A DNA stretch of 64,000 nucleotides, taken from assembly GCF_028767025.1 (NCBI RefSeq), contig NZ_JAJQXX010000002.1, positions 186,001 to 250,000 on the forward strand, read 5' to 3'. The notes below the pieces were generated by a model. It did no database searches. It had not been told where the DNA came from and worked only from the letters and a program-made list of their open reading frames with translations. This DNA is from Blautia sp. XA-2221 (lineage in GTDB: Bacteria; Bacillota; Clostridia; Lachnospirales; Lachnospiraceae). Made by a program: the position numbers and the translations under genes. Position 1 is the first letter of the stretch. Each line of letters opens with the position of its first letter. Positions 18,480 to 28,402 of this stretch are shown here, piece by piece.

Positions 18480-19349
18480 ATGAAAGATAAAAGACAAAAG
18501 AGAAAGAATCGTATGAAGGCGCTGCGACAGGCCATTAATATGGAATTAAAAGAGCACAGAAGTACATTTATTGTGTTTTCTGTACTGAGGATCCTGGTTA
18601 TTGGCTGCATGGTCCGCCAGATTTTTCTTCACAATTATGAGAGCTTTTTCCTCAGTGTACTGACGCTGCTTCTTCTGTATATTCCAAGCTGGCTTCAGGT
18701 AAAACTGAGGATAGAAATCCCGATAGGACTGGAAATTTCCATTCTGTGTTTTATATTTGCGGCGGAGATTCTGGGAGAGATTAATGCTTTTTATATTGTA
18801 ATTCCCGGATGGGATACCATTCTTCATACATTGAATGGATTTTTGTGTGCGGCTGTGGGATTTTCCCTGGTCTTATTATTAAATGACAATGAGAAACTGA
18901 CTTTTGATCTGTCTCCGTTTTTCCTGGCGCTGGTGGCATTCTGTTTTTCCATGACTGTAGGCGTAATGTGGGAATTCTTTGAGTTTGGAGTAGATCGCTT
19001 CCTGAACTTTGATATGCAGAAAGATACCATTGTAAATATGATCAGCAGTGTAATGCTGGATCCGGCAAAAGCCAATCATTCCGTTGCAGTCCGGGAAATT
19101 GCGGATGTGATACTGGTTCATGGAGATGGAACACAGCAGGCACTGGGACTTGGAGGATATCTGGATATAGGGCTTTATGATACCATCAAGGACCTTTTTG
19201 TTAATTTTATCGGAGCTGTGGTATTCTCAGTGATCGGTTTCTTTTATGCAAGAGAACGTGGAAAGCGCAGAGTGATCTCTCTTTTTGTTCCGCGTAAAAA
19301 AGCAAAGGACAGAGATTATCTGTCCATTACCAACAAAAAATTAAAATGA
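18480..19349 (+). CDS. Unrecognised polytopic membrane protein
   Basis: 289 residues from ATG 18480 (AGGAGA 9 nt upstream; the frame is open to 18441 inside the acyltransferase gene). A basic N-terminus is followed by six to seven hydrophobic segments. IPGWDTILHTLNGFLCAAVGF, with WD and H-x3-G in a membrane segment, recalls DUF2238/YjdF-type proteins. A soluble segment (about 180-235) precedes the last helix, and the end is basic. Last gene of the pgi-side run; the next gene is convergent. Confidence 0.75.
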   Translation: MKDKRQKRKNRMKALRQAINMELKEHRSTFIVFSVLRILVIGCMVRQIFLHNYESFFLSVLTLLLLYIPSWLQVKLRIEIPIGLEISILCFIFAAEILGEINAFYIVIPGWDTILHTLNGFLCAAVGFSLVLLLNDNEKLTFDLSPFFLALVAFCFSMTVGVMWEFFEFGVDRFLNFDMQKDTIVNMISSVMLDPAKANHSVAVREIADVILVHGDGTQQALGLGGYLDIGLYDTIKDLFVNFIGAVVFSVIGFFYARERGKRRVISLFVPRKKAKDRDYLSITNKKLK

Positions 19350-19616
19350 TCAGTCTTCTTCGATAACCTGAATTTCCAGGTAATCGAATTCTATTTGTTC
19401 TATAAAACTGTCCTGGTAAAATCTCGTTTTGGAATGACGTTTAAAGTCCGTAACGGTACTGTCAAGCCAGATGGGATTTTCCAGGTCAAATTCATAGCAG
19501 ATTTCTTCCAGACCCCGGAAGATTTTGTGTGTTCTGGTGTCATCTGAATCATTACATACTACGGTATCCTTTATCAAACGATTACTTTTCCATAATTTTC
19601 CCCATAAACGAAACAT
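19350..19616 (-). CDS. Small conserved protein of unknown function
   Basis: 88 residues, no signal peptide or membrane helix, acidic C-terminus (YLEIQVIEED). AGGAGG lies 7 nt before ATG, which supports real translation. It looks like a small protein kept across Lachnospiraceae, as I recall, but no domain is assigned. It converges on the membrane protein gene with almost no gap. Confidence 0.72.
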   Translation of the reverse strand: MFRLWGKLWKSNRLIKDTVVCNDSDDTRTHKIFRGLEEICYEFDLENPIWLDSTVTDFKRHSKTRFYQDSFIEQIEFDYLEIQVIEED

Positions 19617-19716
19617 AAAATTCCTCCTGTCTATAAGACGCTCTTTCTGGTATATACATTACTGCTTACTACGTTCCCAGTATACCGATTATCCGTATAT
19701 AAGTAAAGAAAATTCA

Positions 19717-19745
19717 TTGCGGATTTTCTGAAAATGCACTATAAT
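19717..19745 (+). promoter_or_regulatory. Promoter for the hydratase gene
   Basis: TTGCGG, 17-bp spacer, TATAAT (19740-19745); expected start about 35 nt before the ATG. Confidence 0.65.
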
Positions 19746-19788
19746 GAAATAATTATACAGACCATATTTTATGAATGGAGGAGCTATT

Positions 19789-22047
19789 ATGAAATTGTAC
19801 GAAGGCGGTGTTTATCTTGTAAACGGTCATGACATCGTAGAAGAAAACAGCATGACTCAGCCTGTATCCAGGGAAGAGGCTGCAAAAAATACGATGGCAT
19901 ATGGAATTTTGGAAGCCCATAATACTTCCGGAAATATGAAAAAACTGCAGATTAAATTCGATAAACTGACATCTCATGATATTACCTTTGTAGGAATCAT
20001 TCAGACAGCCAGAGCATCCGGTCTGGAAAAATTCCCGGTACCGTATGTACTCACAAACTGCCATAACTCTCTGTGTGCAGTAGGCGGAACGATCAATGAA
20101 GATGACCATATGTTCGGACTTACCTGCGCGAAAAAATACGGCGGTGTATATGTGCCTCCTCATCAGGCTGTTATTCATCAGTATGCCCGTGAAATGCTGG
20201 CCGGAGGCGGAAAAATGATCCTTGGCTCTGACAGTCATACCCGATATGGAGCCCTTGGAACCATGGCAATGGGAGAGGGCGGCGGAGAGCTGGTAAAGCA
20301 GCTTCTTTCTCAGACTTATGATATCAATATGCCGGGCGTTGTTGCCATTTACCTGAAAGGCGAGCCACGGCCGGGAGTTGGTCCTCAGGACGTTGCTCTG
20401 GCAATTATAGGAAAAGTTTTTGCAAACGGTTATGTAAAAAATAAGGTCATGGAATTTGTCGGTCCGGGAGTGTCAGGCCTCAGCGCAGATTTCCGAATCG
20501 GTATTGATGTTATGACTACAGAAACAACCTGTCTTTCCTCTATCTGGCAGACAGACGATACCATTGAAGAATTTTATGAAATTCATGGAAGAAAAGAAGA
20601 CTATAAAAAACTTCAGCCGGGCAATGTGGCTTATTATGACGGATGCGTGGAGGTGGATCTCAGCGAGATCAAACCGATGATCGCTATGCCGTTCCATCCA
20701 AGCAATACATATACGATTGATGAGCTGAATGAAAATCTTGACGATATTTTAAGCGATGTTGAGAAAAAGGCTCAGGTAAGTCTGGATGGTAAAGTGCCGT
20801 TTACTTTAAGAGATAAAGTGGTTGACGGTAAGCTTTATGTAGACCAGGGAATCATTGCAGGATGCGCCGGAGGCGGATTTGAAAATATCTGTGCAGCAGC
20901 GGATATTCTCAGAGGAACCAGTATTGGTGCAGATGCTTTTACGCTCAGCGTATATCCTGCAAGTACGCCGATTTATATGGAACTTGCAAAAAATGGCGTG
21001 CTGGCAGATCTTATGGCAACAGGTGCAGTTGTGAAAACAGCATTCTGCGGACCGTGCTTTGGCGCAGGAGACACACCGGCAAATAATGCGTTCAGCATTC
21101 GCCACACAACAAGAAATTTCCCTAACCGGGAAGGCTCAAAGATCCAGAACGGACAGATATCTTCTGTTGCGCTTATGGATGCAAGATCTATTGCGGCTAC
21201 AGCAGCGAACAAAGGCTTCCTGACCTCAGCAGAAAGCTTTACCGGAACTTATACAGGTCAGAAGTATTTCTTTGACAAAACAATTTATGAAAACCGTATT
21301 TTTGACAGTAAGGGTGTAGCTGATCCGGATGTGGAGATTCAGTTTGGACCAAACATCAAGGACTGGCCGGAAATGCCGGAACTGGCAGAGAATCTTGTGC
21401 TGAAAGTGGTTTCCGAAATTCATGATCCGGTTACCACAACAGATGAGCTGATTCCGTCAGGAGAAACCTCTTCTTATCGTTCCAATCCTCTTGGACTGGC
21501 TGAGTTTACGTTATCCAGAAAGGATCCTGAATATGTAGGCCGCGCCAAGGAGATCCAGAAAGCTCAGAAGGCGATCCAGGAAGGTAAATGCCCTCTGGAG
21601 GCAGTTCCGGAACTGCAGCAGGTAATGGAAACTATTCAGAAACAGTTCCCGGAGATCGGTGAGGGAAATCTGGGTATTGGAAGCACGATTTTTGCAGTAA
21701 AACCAGGAGACGGTTCTGCCAGAGAGCAGGCGGCATCCTGCCAGAAGGTACTTGGAGGCTGGGCTAATATTGCCAATGAGTATGCAACAAAAAGATATCG
21801 TTCCAACCTGATCAACTGGGGAATGCTGCCATTTCTGATTCAGGACGGAGATCTTCCGTTTGAGAATGGAGATTACCTTCTGTTTCCGGATGTCCGTAAG
21901 GCAGTGGCTGAAAAAGCGGAAAATATCTCCGGCTATGTAGTAAAATCGGAAGGTCTGAGAGAATTTAAGGTAACTCTTGGAGAGCTTACAGATGATGAGA
22001 GAGAAATCATACTGAAAGGCTGCCTGATCAATTACAACAGAAAATAA
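19789..22047 (+). CDS. YbhJ-type aconitase-superfamily hydratase
   Basis: 752 residues from ATG 19789 (GGAGG 7-8 nt upstream; 19771 overlaps it), close to E. coli YbhJ length. Aconitase-superfamily cluster ligands are visible: Cys in [12 protein letters not shown] and the pair in [32 protein letters not shown] matches the aconitase substrate motif, and the C-terminal swivelling domain has [11 protein letters not shown]. It should carry a 4Fe-4S cluster and hydrate or dehydrate a carboxylate; YbhJ's substrate is, as far as I know, not established. Monocistronic with its own promoter. Confidence 0.85.
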   Translation: MKLYEGGVYLVNGHDIVEENSMTQPVSREEAAKNTMAYGILEAHNTSGNMKKLQIKFDKLTSHDITFVGIIQTARASGLEKFPVPYVLTNCHNSLCAVGGTINEDDHMFGLTCAKKYGGVYVPPHQAVIHQYAREMLAGGGKMILGSDSHTRYGALGTMAMGEGGGELVKQLLSQTYDINMPGVVAIYLKGEPRPGVGPQDVALAIIGKVFANGYVKNKVMEFVGPGVSGLSADFRIGIDVMTTETTCLSSIWQTDDTIEEFYEIHGRKEDYKKLQPGNVAYYDGCVEVDLSEIKPMIAMPFHPSNTYTIDELNENLDDILSDVEKKAQVSLDGKVPFTLRDKVVDGKLYVDQGIIAGCAGGGFENICAAADILRGTSIGADAFTLSVYPASTPIYMELAKNGVLADLMATGAVVKTAFCGPCFGAGDTPANNAFSIRHTTRNFPNREGSKIQNGQISSVALMDARSIAATAANKGFLTSAESFTGTYTGQKYFFDKTIYENRIFDSKGVADPDVEIQFGPNIKDWPEMPELAENLVLKVVSEIHDPVTTTDELIPSGETSSYRSNPLGLAEFTLSRKDPEYVGRAKEIQKAQKAIQEGKCPLEAVPELQQVMETIQKQFPEIGEGNLGIGSTIFAVKPGDGSAREQAASCQKVLGGWANIANEYATKRYRSNLINWGMLPFLIQDGDLPFENGDYLLFPDVRKAVAEKAENISGYVVKSEGLREFKVTLGELTDDEREIILKGCLINYNRK

Positions 22048-22080
22048 GTGATTTATAACAGCCGGGAATGGATAAATACT

Positions 22081-22129
22081 GAGCTGTCTTCAAATATCAG
22101 ATTCAGGAAGGCAGCTCATATCCGTTTTT
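22081..22129 (+). terminator. Probable terminator of the hydratase gene
   Basis: GAGCTGTCTT and AAGGCAGCTC form a 10-bp stem with one G-U pair; a T5 run follows after about 6 nt. Confidence 0.6.
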
Positions 22130-22464
22130 GGCTGTTCTTATTTACCGGGGCAGCAGTACATTCTGTATGAATCTTTCCGGTAAAAATACTTTGCGAGAAG
22201 CGCATAGTTTTGAATCTGTCATGCATATGTCTGCTCTGGCGGAATAAAGATGATAACAGAAGTGTTTTAGGTCTTTTATGATTCGCGGAGAGAAGAATAA
22301 AAGAGGACAGAAAAACAGGCATAAGACGTTCATTTACAGTTTTATATTGATATAGTATCTTTTTAAATTATCTGAAATTTATAAAAAATATAAAAAGATA
22401 ATTGTTTTAAAACAAATTATAGTAAAAATAAGTAGAAAAAATGAAAATAAAATCGAAAAATGTA
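22130..22464. other. AT-rich spacer, no gene seen
   Basis: About 330 bp that becomes strongly AT-rich toward the promoter at 22465. Short frames on both strands lack ribosome sites and recognisable proteins. Confidence 0.5.
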
Positions 22465-22493
22465 TTGACAAATATGAGGGCCGGTGCTATTAT
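22465..22493 (+). promoter_or_regulatory. Strong extended -10 promoter without a downstream gene
   Basis: TTGACA (22465-22470), 17-bp spacer ending TGC, TATTAT (22488-22493): consensus -35, ideal spacing and an extended -10 TG. The next gene on this strand starts over 1 kb away. Confidence 0.75.
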
Positions 22494-22499
22494 ATACTC

Positions 22500-23507
22500 A
22501 TCAAAAGAAAAAGCAATCAAAGCACAAAAGAGAAAATCATTCAATTCATAGCATATATAAATGTTACGTGAAAAGGATGAAATCAAGAGAAGGGCAAAGG
22601 TGGTTCCATTGGGAAAGTAGCTTACTTATTTATCAATACGAAACAGTGACAGGAATCGTGTTTCCTGCAAGAAAGACCTGGTACATAAGAATCGAAAAGT
22701 AAATCCATAGCAGTCACATAAAAGGGATGATCACCTGATATTATAATTTGTGATCTGATCCGGAGAATTAAGTTTTAAGTCAAAAAATCCGCGGGATGGA
22801 AATCCATGAGGTGAAATTTATTCAGTAAGTAATCTGAATGAACGGATCCGGAAGATACGAATCGCAAGGATATTTTTCAGAAAACAAAATTCCAGCGACA
22901 GATACCGGAATAACTGATTGAGATATCATATTTGATAAAATTCCTAAAGTGATATGAATAAGGAAAACGTACTTCAGGTATATAGAAACGATTTTTCGTA
23001 TTGAATAACTGTCACAAACCTGATACAGAGAACTTCGGAAATATGTAAAGAAATATTTACTGAAGAGGTATAACTGCCGGTCTTAGAACTTTGCCGGAAA
23101 GAAGAGTTTTTGGAAAGTTTGTAAACAGACAGGAAAGATATTTTGAAATCCATATAATGATATTGTAAAATGACTTATATGAATTGAAGCTTTGCATCAG
23201 AAGAGTATTTTCTCACAAAGGATGCTGTAATTTCAGAAATTATAATCCGTAAGTTATAATTTCAAAATCTATCAACTTTCTAAATAAACAAAATGATAAA
23301 TAATCATAATGTTTACGAGCAGGAAATCAGAGAAAGAATCACATATACAGAAATATATGCGGAACGGAAAAACTGAATAAGGTAAATATTTATAAAAACC
23401 AATTAGACACAAGATAATTCTTTAAAAAGAGGATAATAAAAATTGAATAACGAAGAATGGTAAGACGGTCATCATTTTTGAAATTGAAGTAAAAAGTGAT
23501 GACCGTC
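22500..23507 (+). ncRNA. Candidate large structured noncoding RNA (unassigned)
   Basis: About 1 kb between a consensus promoter and a 16-bp hairpin. It has no frame of 60 codons or more on either strand after 22702, and the one small frame before that overlaps the promoter -10 and has no ribosome site. Many local stems can be drawn: CAGGAA/TTCCTG near 22650, GATCAC/GTGATC near 22730, GAAATTATA/TATAATTTC near 23240-23275. AT-rich DNA makes stems easily, so this is suggestive only. I cannot match it to a named RNA family. Confidence 0.35.
23464..23507 (+). terminator. Strong hairpin, probable terminator of the noncoding transcript
   Basis: A 16-bp stem, from GACGGTCATCA to TGATGACCGTC with T/A-rich extension, is followed by GTTCTT rather than a pure T run. 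Confidence 0.55.
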
Positions 23508-23570
23508 GTTCTTGCCAGAAACAGTCTTTTAGAGTATACTCTCCACAGAAGTAAAAAGGAGAGTTTTTTT

Positions 23571-24287
23571 ATGTGGCGAGGAAATATACAGGAAAATATT
23601 CTTTATGAGGACAGCCAGATCCTGGTATGTCACAAACCGGCAGGGCTTGCAGTTCAGAATGCAAGAATGGGAAGCATGGATATGGAAAGTGCTTTGAAAA
23701 ACTATCTGGCATCAAAGTCAGGAGGGAAAACGATTCCGTGGCTTGGAGTTCTGCACAGACTGGATCAGCCGGTAGAAGGAGTGATTGTTTTTGCAAAAAC
23801 ATCTGCCGCCGCAGCGGATATCAACAGACAGATGACAACAGGTGGAATAGGTAAGATTTATCTGGCCGTGACAGACAGAAAAGTTATGGAAAAAGAAAAG
23901 AAACTTACAGATTATTTATGCAGAGATGGAAGAAAAAATATGTCTTTTGCAGTAGAAAAAAAGACTCCGGGGGCTAAAAAAGCGATTTTGTCCTATAAAC
24001 TTCTGGAAGAGATTTCTGATGACCGGACAGTATCCGGATACCGAAGTCTGGTAAAAATCCAGCTTGAAACCGGCCGCCATCATCAGATCAGAGTACAAAT
24101 GTCACAGGCGGATATGCCTCTGATCGGAGATAGAAAATATAATCCAAAAGACAGTTCGGGACTGCCTCTGGGACTGTGTTCCTGCTGTCTGAGCTTTCTG
24201 CATCCGGAAACAGGAAAGAAAATGGATTTTTATGTAACACCTCAGGGGCAGGCATTTGAGGGCTTTTGCCTGCCTGAGTGTTTGTAA
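23571..24287 (+). CDS. RluA family pseudouridine synthase
   Basis: 238 residues from ATG 23571 (AAGGAGA upstream). Motif II is GVLHRLDQPVEGVIVFAK, with the catalytic Asp in HRLDQP; other family segments are ILYEDSQILVCHKPAGL and IQLETGRHHQIRVQMS. It lacks an N-terminal S4 domain, like the shorter RluA/RluC-like members. It converts uridine to pseudouridine in rRNA or tRNA; the target cannot be told. Confidence 0.9.
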   Translation: MWRGNIQENILYEDSQILVCHKPAGLAVQNARMGSMDMESALKNYLASKSGGKTIPWLGVLHRLDQPVEGVIVFAKTSAAAADINRQMTTGGIGKIYLAVTDRKVMEKEKKLTDYLCRDGRKNMSFAVEKKTPGAKKAILSYKLLEEISDDRTVSGYRSLVKIQLETGRHHQIRVQMSQADMPLIGDRKYNPKDSSGLPLGLCSCCLSFLHPETGKKMDFYVTPQGQAFEGFCLPECL

Positions 24288-24442
24288 AAAACGATGCCTT
24301 CTGGAAAAGTGTAAAACTTTACCCAAAATCGTGAAAAAACTATGAAAAGTATGGACGTAAAATGTAAAATATGATAAGGTGATGTATCGAAACGTAAAAT
24401 AGTTGGAAGCACATACAGATGTAGCAGAAGAGGAGAAAAGCA

Positions 24443-25525
24443 ATGAAAAAAACAACTGTTGCGGCAGCCCTTGTGACAGGTACAGTTCTGGCGGCAGGGA
24501 TTTTTGCTAAATGTGATGTTTTTGAGGAAAACGTGATCGCGGATGTGCGGACAGAAGATGAGACAGAAAAAAGCGAGACAGAGGACAACAGTTCCCGTAT
24601 TGATACATCAGCGCCGGTTTTGGCCGGAAGCAGAATTGCAGTAGTAAGTAAAAGCGTCAGCGGTGAATTCTGGGACATGGTACATAAAGGTATGGAAGAT
24701 GCAGTAAAAGATCTTAATACCGCTTATGGCTTTAAGTCAGATGACCAGATTAAAATGACTTTTGAAGGACCGGATAATGAGCTGAACGTGGAAGAGCAGG
24801 TAAATACCCTTGACGCGGTTATTGCAGAAAATCCTTCCGTTCTCTGTTTTTCTGCTAGTGATATGAATTCCTGCCAGGCTCAGTTGGAAACAGCCACAGA
24901 AAATGATATTCCGGTAATTATTTTTGATTCGAATATCAGTGAGAATGAGCTTGTAACAGGATTTTATGGAACAGATAACGAGCGTGTGGGAGAAATTTCC
25001 GGAGAAAAGATGGCAGAAGCGTTGAATGAAAAAGGCAGTATTCTGATTTTTTCCGCCCAGGAAAAGACAGAAAGCAGTCAGAAACGTGTCAGCGGATTTA
25101 AAAATGCCATTGCAGAATATACAGATATGGAAGTTGTACAGGAAATTTATGCAGACCAGGTAGAGGATATGAGTGTTGCCATGCAGGAGGCTCTGGCGGA
25201 GAATCCGGATACAGCAGGAGTATACTGCACAAATGCGGATGTGTCAGAATTATATCTTTCTCTGGAACAGACAGAGGAAGAACTCCCGGTAATGATCGGC
25301 GTGGATGCTACCACAAAGCAGCAGCAGGCAGTGAAGGACGGCCGGGAATACGGAATTGTGTCCCAGGATCCCTATGAAATGGGATATCAGACCATACTGG
25401 CAGCTGCTAAGGTAACAGATCCGGAAAACAGAGTGGCAGAGGGAACTGTTTTTCTGGAACCGGCGTGGATAGACACCACAAATCTGGAGAATCCCGAATA
25501 CAGCAATTATCTTTATAAGAAATAA
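24443..25525 (+). CDS. Sugar-type periplasmic-binding protein (RbsB-like), orphan
   Basis: 360 residues: N-terminal signal or anchor segment (about 1-24), acidic Ser/Thr linker (about 30-54), then a type 1 periplasmic-binding fold (about 57-345) with IAVVSKSVSGEFWDMVHKG, EGPDNELNVEEQ, IIFDSNISEN and GVDATTKQQQAVKDG. Such proteins bind ribose-like sugars or autoinducers for ABC import or chemoreceptors. The only Cys near the membrane segment (IFAKCDVFE) is not a canonical lipobox. No ABC or permease genes adjoin it, and a terminator follows directly. Confidence 0.85.
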   Translation: MKKTTVAAALVTGTVLAAGIFAKCDVFEENVIADVRTEDETEKSETEDNSSRIDTSAPVLAGSRIAVVSKSVSGEFWDMVHKGMEDAVKDLNTAYGFKSDDQIKMTFEGPDNELNVEEQVNTLDAVIAENPSVLCFSASDMNSCQAQLETATENDIPVIIFDSNISENELVTGFYGTDNERVGEISGEKMAEALNEKGSILIFSAQEKTESSQKRVSGFKNAIAEYTDMEVVQEIYADQVEDMSVAMQEALAENPDTAGVYCTNADVSELYLSLEQTEEELPVMIGVDATTKQQQAVKDGREYGIVSQDPYEMGYQTILAAAKVTDPENRVAEGTVFLEPAWIDTTNLENPEYSNYLYKK

Positions 25526-25529
25526 TAAG

Positions 25530-25568
25530 AACAGCCCGTGTATATTAAGGAATATAGCGGGCTGTTTT
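25530..25568 (+). terminator. Terminator of the binding-protein gene
   Basis: AACAGCCCG and CGGGCTGTT form a 9-bp stem followed by TTTG. Confidence 0.85.
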
Positions 25569-25650
25569 GCGTAAATAAAACTTCAGAGTGCATGATTTTT
25601 TCCTCCAACATTTGTTGAAGAATTATTTCTAACCGCTTTTGTATACAGAA

Positions 25651-25675
25651 AGGCAGCTGTAGTGGCTGCTTTTTT
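25651..25675 (+). terminator. Terminator-like hairpin
   Basis: GCAGC and GCTGC around a short loop, followed by T6. No gene lies directly upstream; it may close a short unannotated transcript. Confidence 0.5.
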
Positions 25676-25729
25676 GTTATGTTGGATAATCCATAAAAGT
25701 GAATTTAAAGATAGATATACATGAGTTGA

Positions 25730-26265
25730 TATTGTATTGTGTACAATGAAGTCTGTAACATGCGAATATAAAGGAATAATCGGAACTGCCAGGTGTATTG
25801 CTTTATTAACAAAGTAGAAAATAATTTTGTGCTTTTTAAATTTGTATATTGTAAATGTGAAAAAATAGAATCGGATATGAAAGACATTTACAATGTGCGA
25901 GTGTAAAAGAATGACGGGGTGACAATGAGTATTGCTTATTAACAAATAAAAAGGAATTTTGTGCTTTTTAAATTTGCACATTGTAAACGTGAAAAAATAG
26001 AATCAGATATGAAAGACATTTACAATGTGCGAGTGTAAAAGAATGACGGGGTGACAATGAGTATTGCTTATTAACAAAGTAGAAAATAATTTTGTGCTTT
26101 TTAAATTTGCATATTGTAAATGTGAAAAAATAGAATCGGATATGAAAGATATTTATAATGTGCAAATGCAAAAGAATGACGGGGTGACAATGAGTATTAC
26201 TTATTAACAAATAAAAAGAGCTTTGTGTTTTTGGAATTTGTATACTGTAAATATAGACTTGTTCA
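25730..26265 (+). repeat. 131-133 bp tandem repeat with conserved hairpin, three full copies plus two degenerate
   Basis: Copies begin at 25829, 25960 and 26093, with a partial copy from 26224 and a diverged one before 25829. Each full copy contains a 15-bp stem with a 25-nt loop: arms at 25844-25858/25884-25898, 25976-25990/26016-26030 and 26109-26123/26149-26163. Nearly all arm differences keep pairing as G-U in plus-strand RNA. Minus-strand frames through it shift phase between copies and look noncoding. Confidence 0.85.
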
Positions 26266-26580
26266 TAAATAGAATTTGTGATGTCCGAGCATAAAAATAT
26301 TAAGATTTATATATGAATATTACCAACATAAATGAGGCTTAAAATTTGTATATACAGGGCATATAAGAGAAAATATAATATCATACTAAAATCAAAAACA
26401 ATTAAAAAATTAAAAAGTTTATAATTGACTATTGTACTGCAGGATGATAAGATAAACTTAACAGGAAAGAGGATGGTATCCAAAGGTATTTTTTGCCAAA
26501 ATCATAAACAAAGATAGGGATGATTCCCTGATGGATGAATACAATCGCAAATATATTGCTGCAGAAAGAGGTGGATAGAA
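26266..26580. other. AT-rich upstream region of the small protein gene
   Basis: About 315 bp without a gene; it holds the promoter at 26425-26453. Confidence 0.5.
26425..26453 (+). promoter_or_regulatory. Probable promoter
   Basis: TTGACT, 17-bp spacer, TAAGAT, about 130 nt before the TTG start at 26581. Confidence 0.5.
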
Positions 26581-26985
26581 TTGTCAAATGCACAGCAGAT
26601 AAAAGTGTTTTACAAAGAAGTCCTGGAAGATCAGCGGGAACATTCCAGAATAGAGCTGTTTAATTATGCAAGAAGAAGGTCTAATAATTTGTATACGGAT
26701 GGAATGCTGACAGGCGCACTTAGGACTCTGGTTACAGATACAGGCGACTATATTTGTGTACGCCGAGGATGGTATAAGAAAAAAAGCAGAGAAGAAAGAA
26801 TACAGGAGCCAAATTCTCTTGTGCAGGCTTATGTGGAAATTTTTCAGGATACTCTCAGAAAAAGTAAAAATATTACTTCTGATCCATTTCGTGTACTTAA
26901 AATGCCTCAGGAAGATGTGAAGAAGCTGGAACGTATTGAGAAATGTATAACTATGATTTCTGATACATTAGAAAAAATTCGTTGA
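26581..26985 (+). CDS. Unrecognised small protein, possibly winged-helix
   Basis: 134 residues from TTG, with GAGGTGG 6 nt upstream. The N-terminal 70 residues (from QREHSRIELFNYARRR to YICVRRGWYKKK) have the length and basic pattern of a winged-helix DNA-binding unit; the rest is helical and charged. No membrane segment. I do not recognise a family. It lies 111 bp before guaA, in the same direction. Confidence 0.6.
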   Translation: MSNAQQIKVFYKEVLEDQREHSRIELFNYARRRSNNLYTDGMLTGALRTLVTDTGDYICVRRGWYKKKSREERIQEPNSLVQAYVEIFQDTLRKSKNITSDPFRVLKMPQEDVKKLERIEKCITMISDTLEKIR

Positions 26986-27096
26986 AATCTGTAAAGATAT
27001 TACCTGCTTTATTTTGAATTTATAATGATTTTTCTGGAGAAAGACGTTATAATAGAAGCAGCAGTTATTATCATAAAAACAAAGGAGAAGTTTATT

Positions 27097-28389
27097 ATGA
27101 AACAGGACATGATTGTCATTCTTGATCTGGGAAGTACCGAAAATACGGTAATTGCCCGTGATATCCGCAGCCTTGGTGTATACAGTGAGATACATCCCCA
27201 TGATATTACCCCGGATGAGCTGAAAGCTCTTGATAATGTAAAAGGAATCATTCTCAATGGTGGAGAGAACAGAATTGTAGATGGAAAGCCGGTAGTAATC
27301 CGCCCGGAACTTTATGATCTTGGATATCCTATGATTTCTGTAGATTATCCGGAATCTCAGTGTGATGTGAAGTTTGATAAACTTCCGGATCAGGATACTC
27401 TGAAGAAATTTGTTTTTGAAACCTGCAAGGCAGAACCGAACTGGAACATGAAGAACTTTATCGAAGATCAGGTAGAGCTAATCCGCAGACAGGTAGGAGA
27501 TAAAAAAGTTCTTCTGGCTCTGTCAGGAGGCGTAGATTCTTCTGTTGTTGCAGCACTTTTGATCAAAGCTATTGGACAGCAGCTTGTATGCGTTCATGTA
27601 AACCATGGACTGATGCGCAAAAACGAATCAGAAAGCGTTGTTCAGGTATTCCGTGATCAGCTTCATGCAAATCTTGTCTATGTAGATGCGTCAGAGCGTT
27701 TCCTTGGAAAACTGGAAAATGTTGCAGATCCTGAAGAAAAGAGAAAAATTATCGGTGGAGAATTTATCCGTGTATTTGAAGAAGAGGCAAGAAAACTGGA
27801 AGGAATCGAATTCCTTGGACAGGGAACTATTTATCCGGATATCATCGAGAGTGGAACAAAGACAGCTAAATGTGTAAAATCTCATCATAACGTAGGAGGA
27901 CTTCCGGAAGATCTGCAGTTTGAACTGGTAGAGCCTCTGGCACAGCTGTTCAAAGATGAGGTTCGTGCCTGCGGACTGGAGCTTGGACTTCCGGCAGAAA
28001 TGGTTTATCGTCAGCCGTTCCCGGGTCCGGGACTGGGTGTAAGATGCCTTGGCGCAATTACACGGGACCGCCTGGAGGCACTTCGTGAGTCTGATGCAAT
28101 CCTTCGTGAAGAATTTGCAAAAACAGGACTGGATAAGAAAGTATGGCAGTATTTTACTGTAGTACCGGATTTCAAGGCTGTTGGTGTAAGAGACAACGCA
28201 AGAAGTATGGGATATATGGTTGTGATCAGAGCTGTCAATACCATTGATGCAATGACTGCATCCATTGAAAGAATTGATTATGATATTCTGGAAAGAATCT
28301 GTGCCAGAATTACAGCAGAGGTTCCGAGCGTCAGCAGAGTGTGCTATGAGATTACACCGAAGCCGGTGGCGACGATAGAATTCGAGTGA
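27097..28389 (+). CDS. guaA: GMP synthase with truncated, cysteine-less glutaminase domain
   Basis: 430 residues from ATG 27097 (AAAGGAGAAG upstream). The ATP-pyrophosphatase part is intact: SGGVDSS (143-149), HVNHGLMRKNE, QGTIYPDIIES, FPGPGLGVR and the dimerisation end ITPKPVATIEFE. It aminates XMP to GMP. The N-terminal amidotransferase is only about 120 residues instead of about 200; the GICYGMQ nucleophile elbow is SVDYPES (Asp for Cys), and the half that bears the catalytic His and Glu is missing. It must use free ammonia or a separate glutaminase. Its last codons form the integration core of the mobile elements that follow. Confidence 0.92.
   Translation: MKQDMIVILDLGSTENTVIARDIRSLGVYSEIHPHDITPDELKALDNVKGIILNGGENRIVDGKPVVIRPELYDLGYPMISVDYPESQCDVKFDKLPDQDTLKKFVFETCKAEPNWNMKNFIEDQVELIRRQVGDKKVLLALSGGVDSSVVAALLIKAIGQQLVCVHVNHGLMRKNESESVVQVFRDQLHANLVYVDASERFLGKLENVADPEEKRKIIGGEFIRVFEEEARKLEGIEFLGQGTIYPDIIESGTKTAKCVKSHHNVGGLPEDLQFELVEPLAQLFKDEVRACGLELGLPAEMVYRQPFPGPGLGVRCLGAITRDRLEALRESDAILREEFAKTGLDKKVWQYFTVVPDFKAVGVRDNARSMGYMVVIRAVNTIDAMTASIERIDYDILERICARITAEVPSVSRVCYEITPKPVATIEFE
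28378..28389 (+). other. Attachment core A (guaA 3' end)
   Basis: GAATTCGAGTGA encodes the last codons EFE-stop of guaA and matches the cores at 35922, 43041 and 44690. Confidence 0.75.
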
Positions 28390-28402
28390 TGAAATGAACT
28401 CT

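Noticed and set aside
22484-22702. A 72-codon plus-strand frame
   Set aside because: Its start overlaps the -10 box of the promoter at 22465 and there is no ribosome site.
25583-26210. Minus-strand frames of 132 and 80 codons across the tandem repeat
   Set aside because: Repeat periods of 131 and 133 bp change frame between copies, and the products are Phe/His/Ile-rich repeats of low complexity without ribosome sites.
25730-26265. CRISPR array
   Set aside because: Repeat units are 131-133 bp with no unique spacers, and no cas genes occur in the window.
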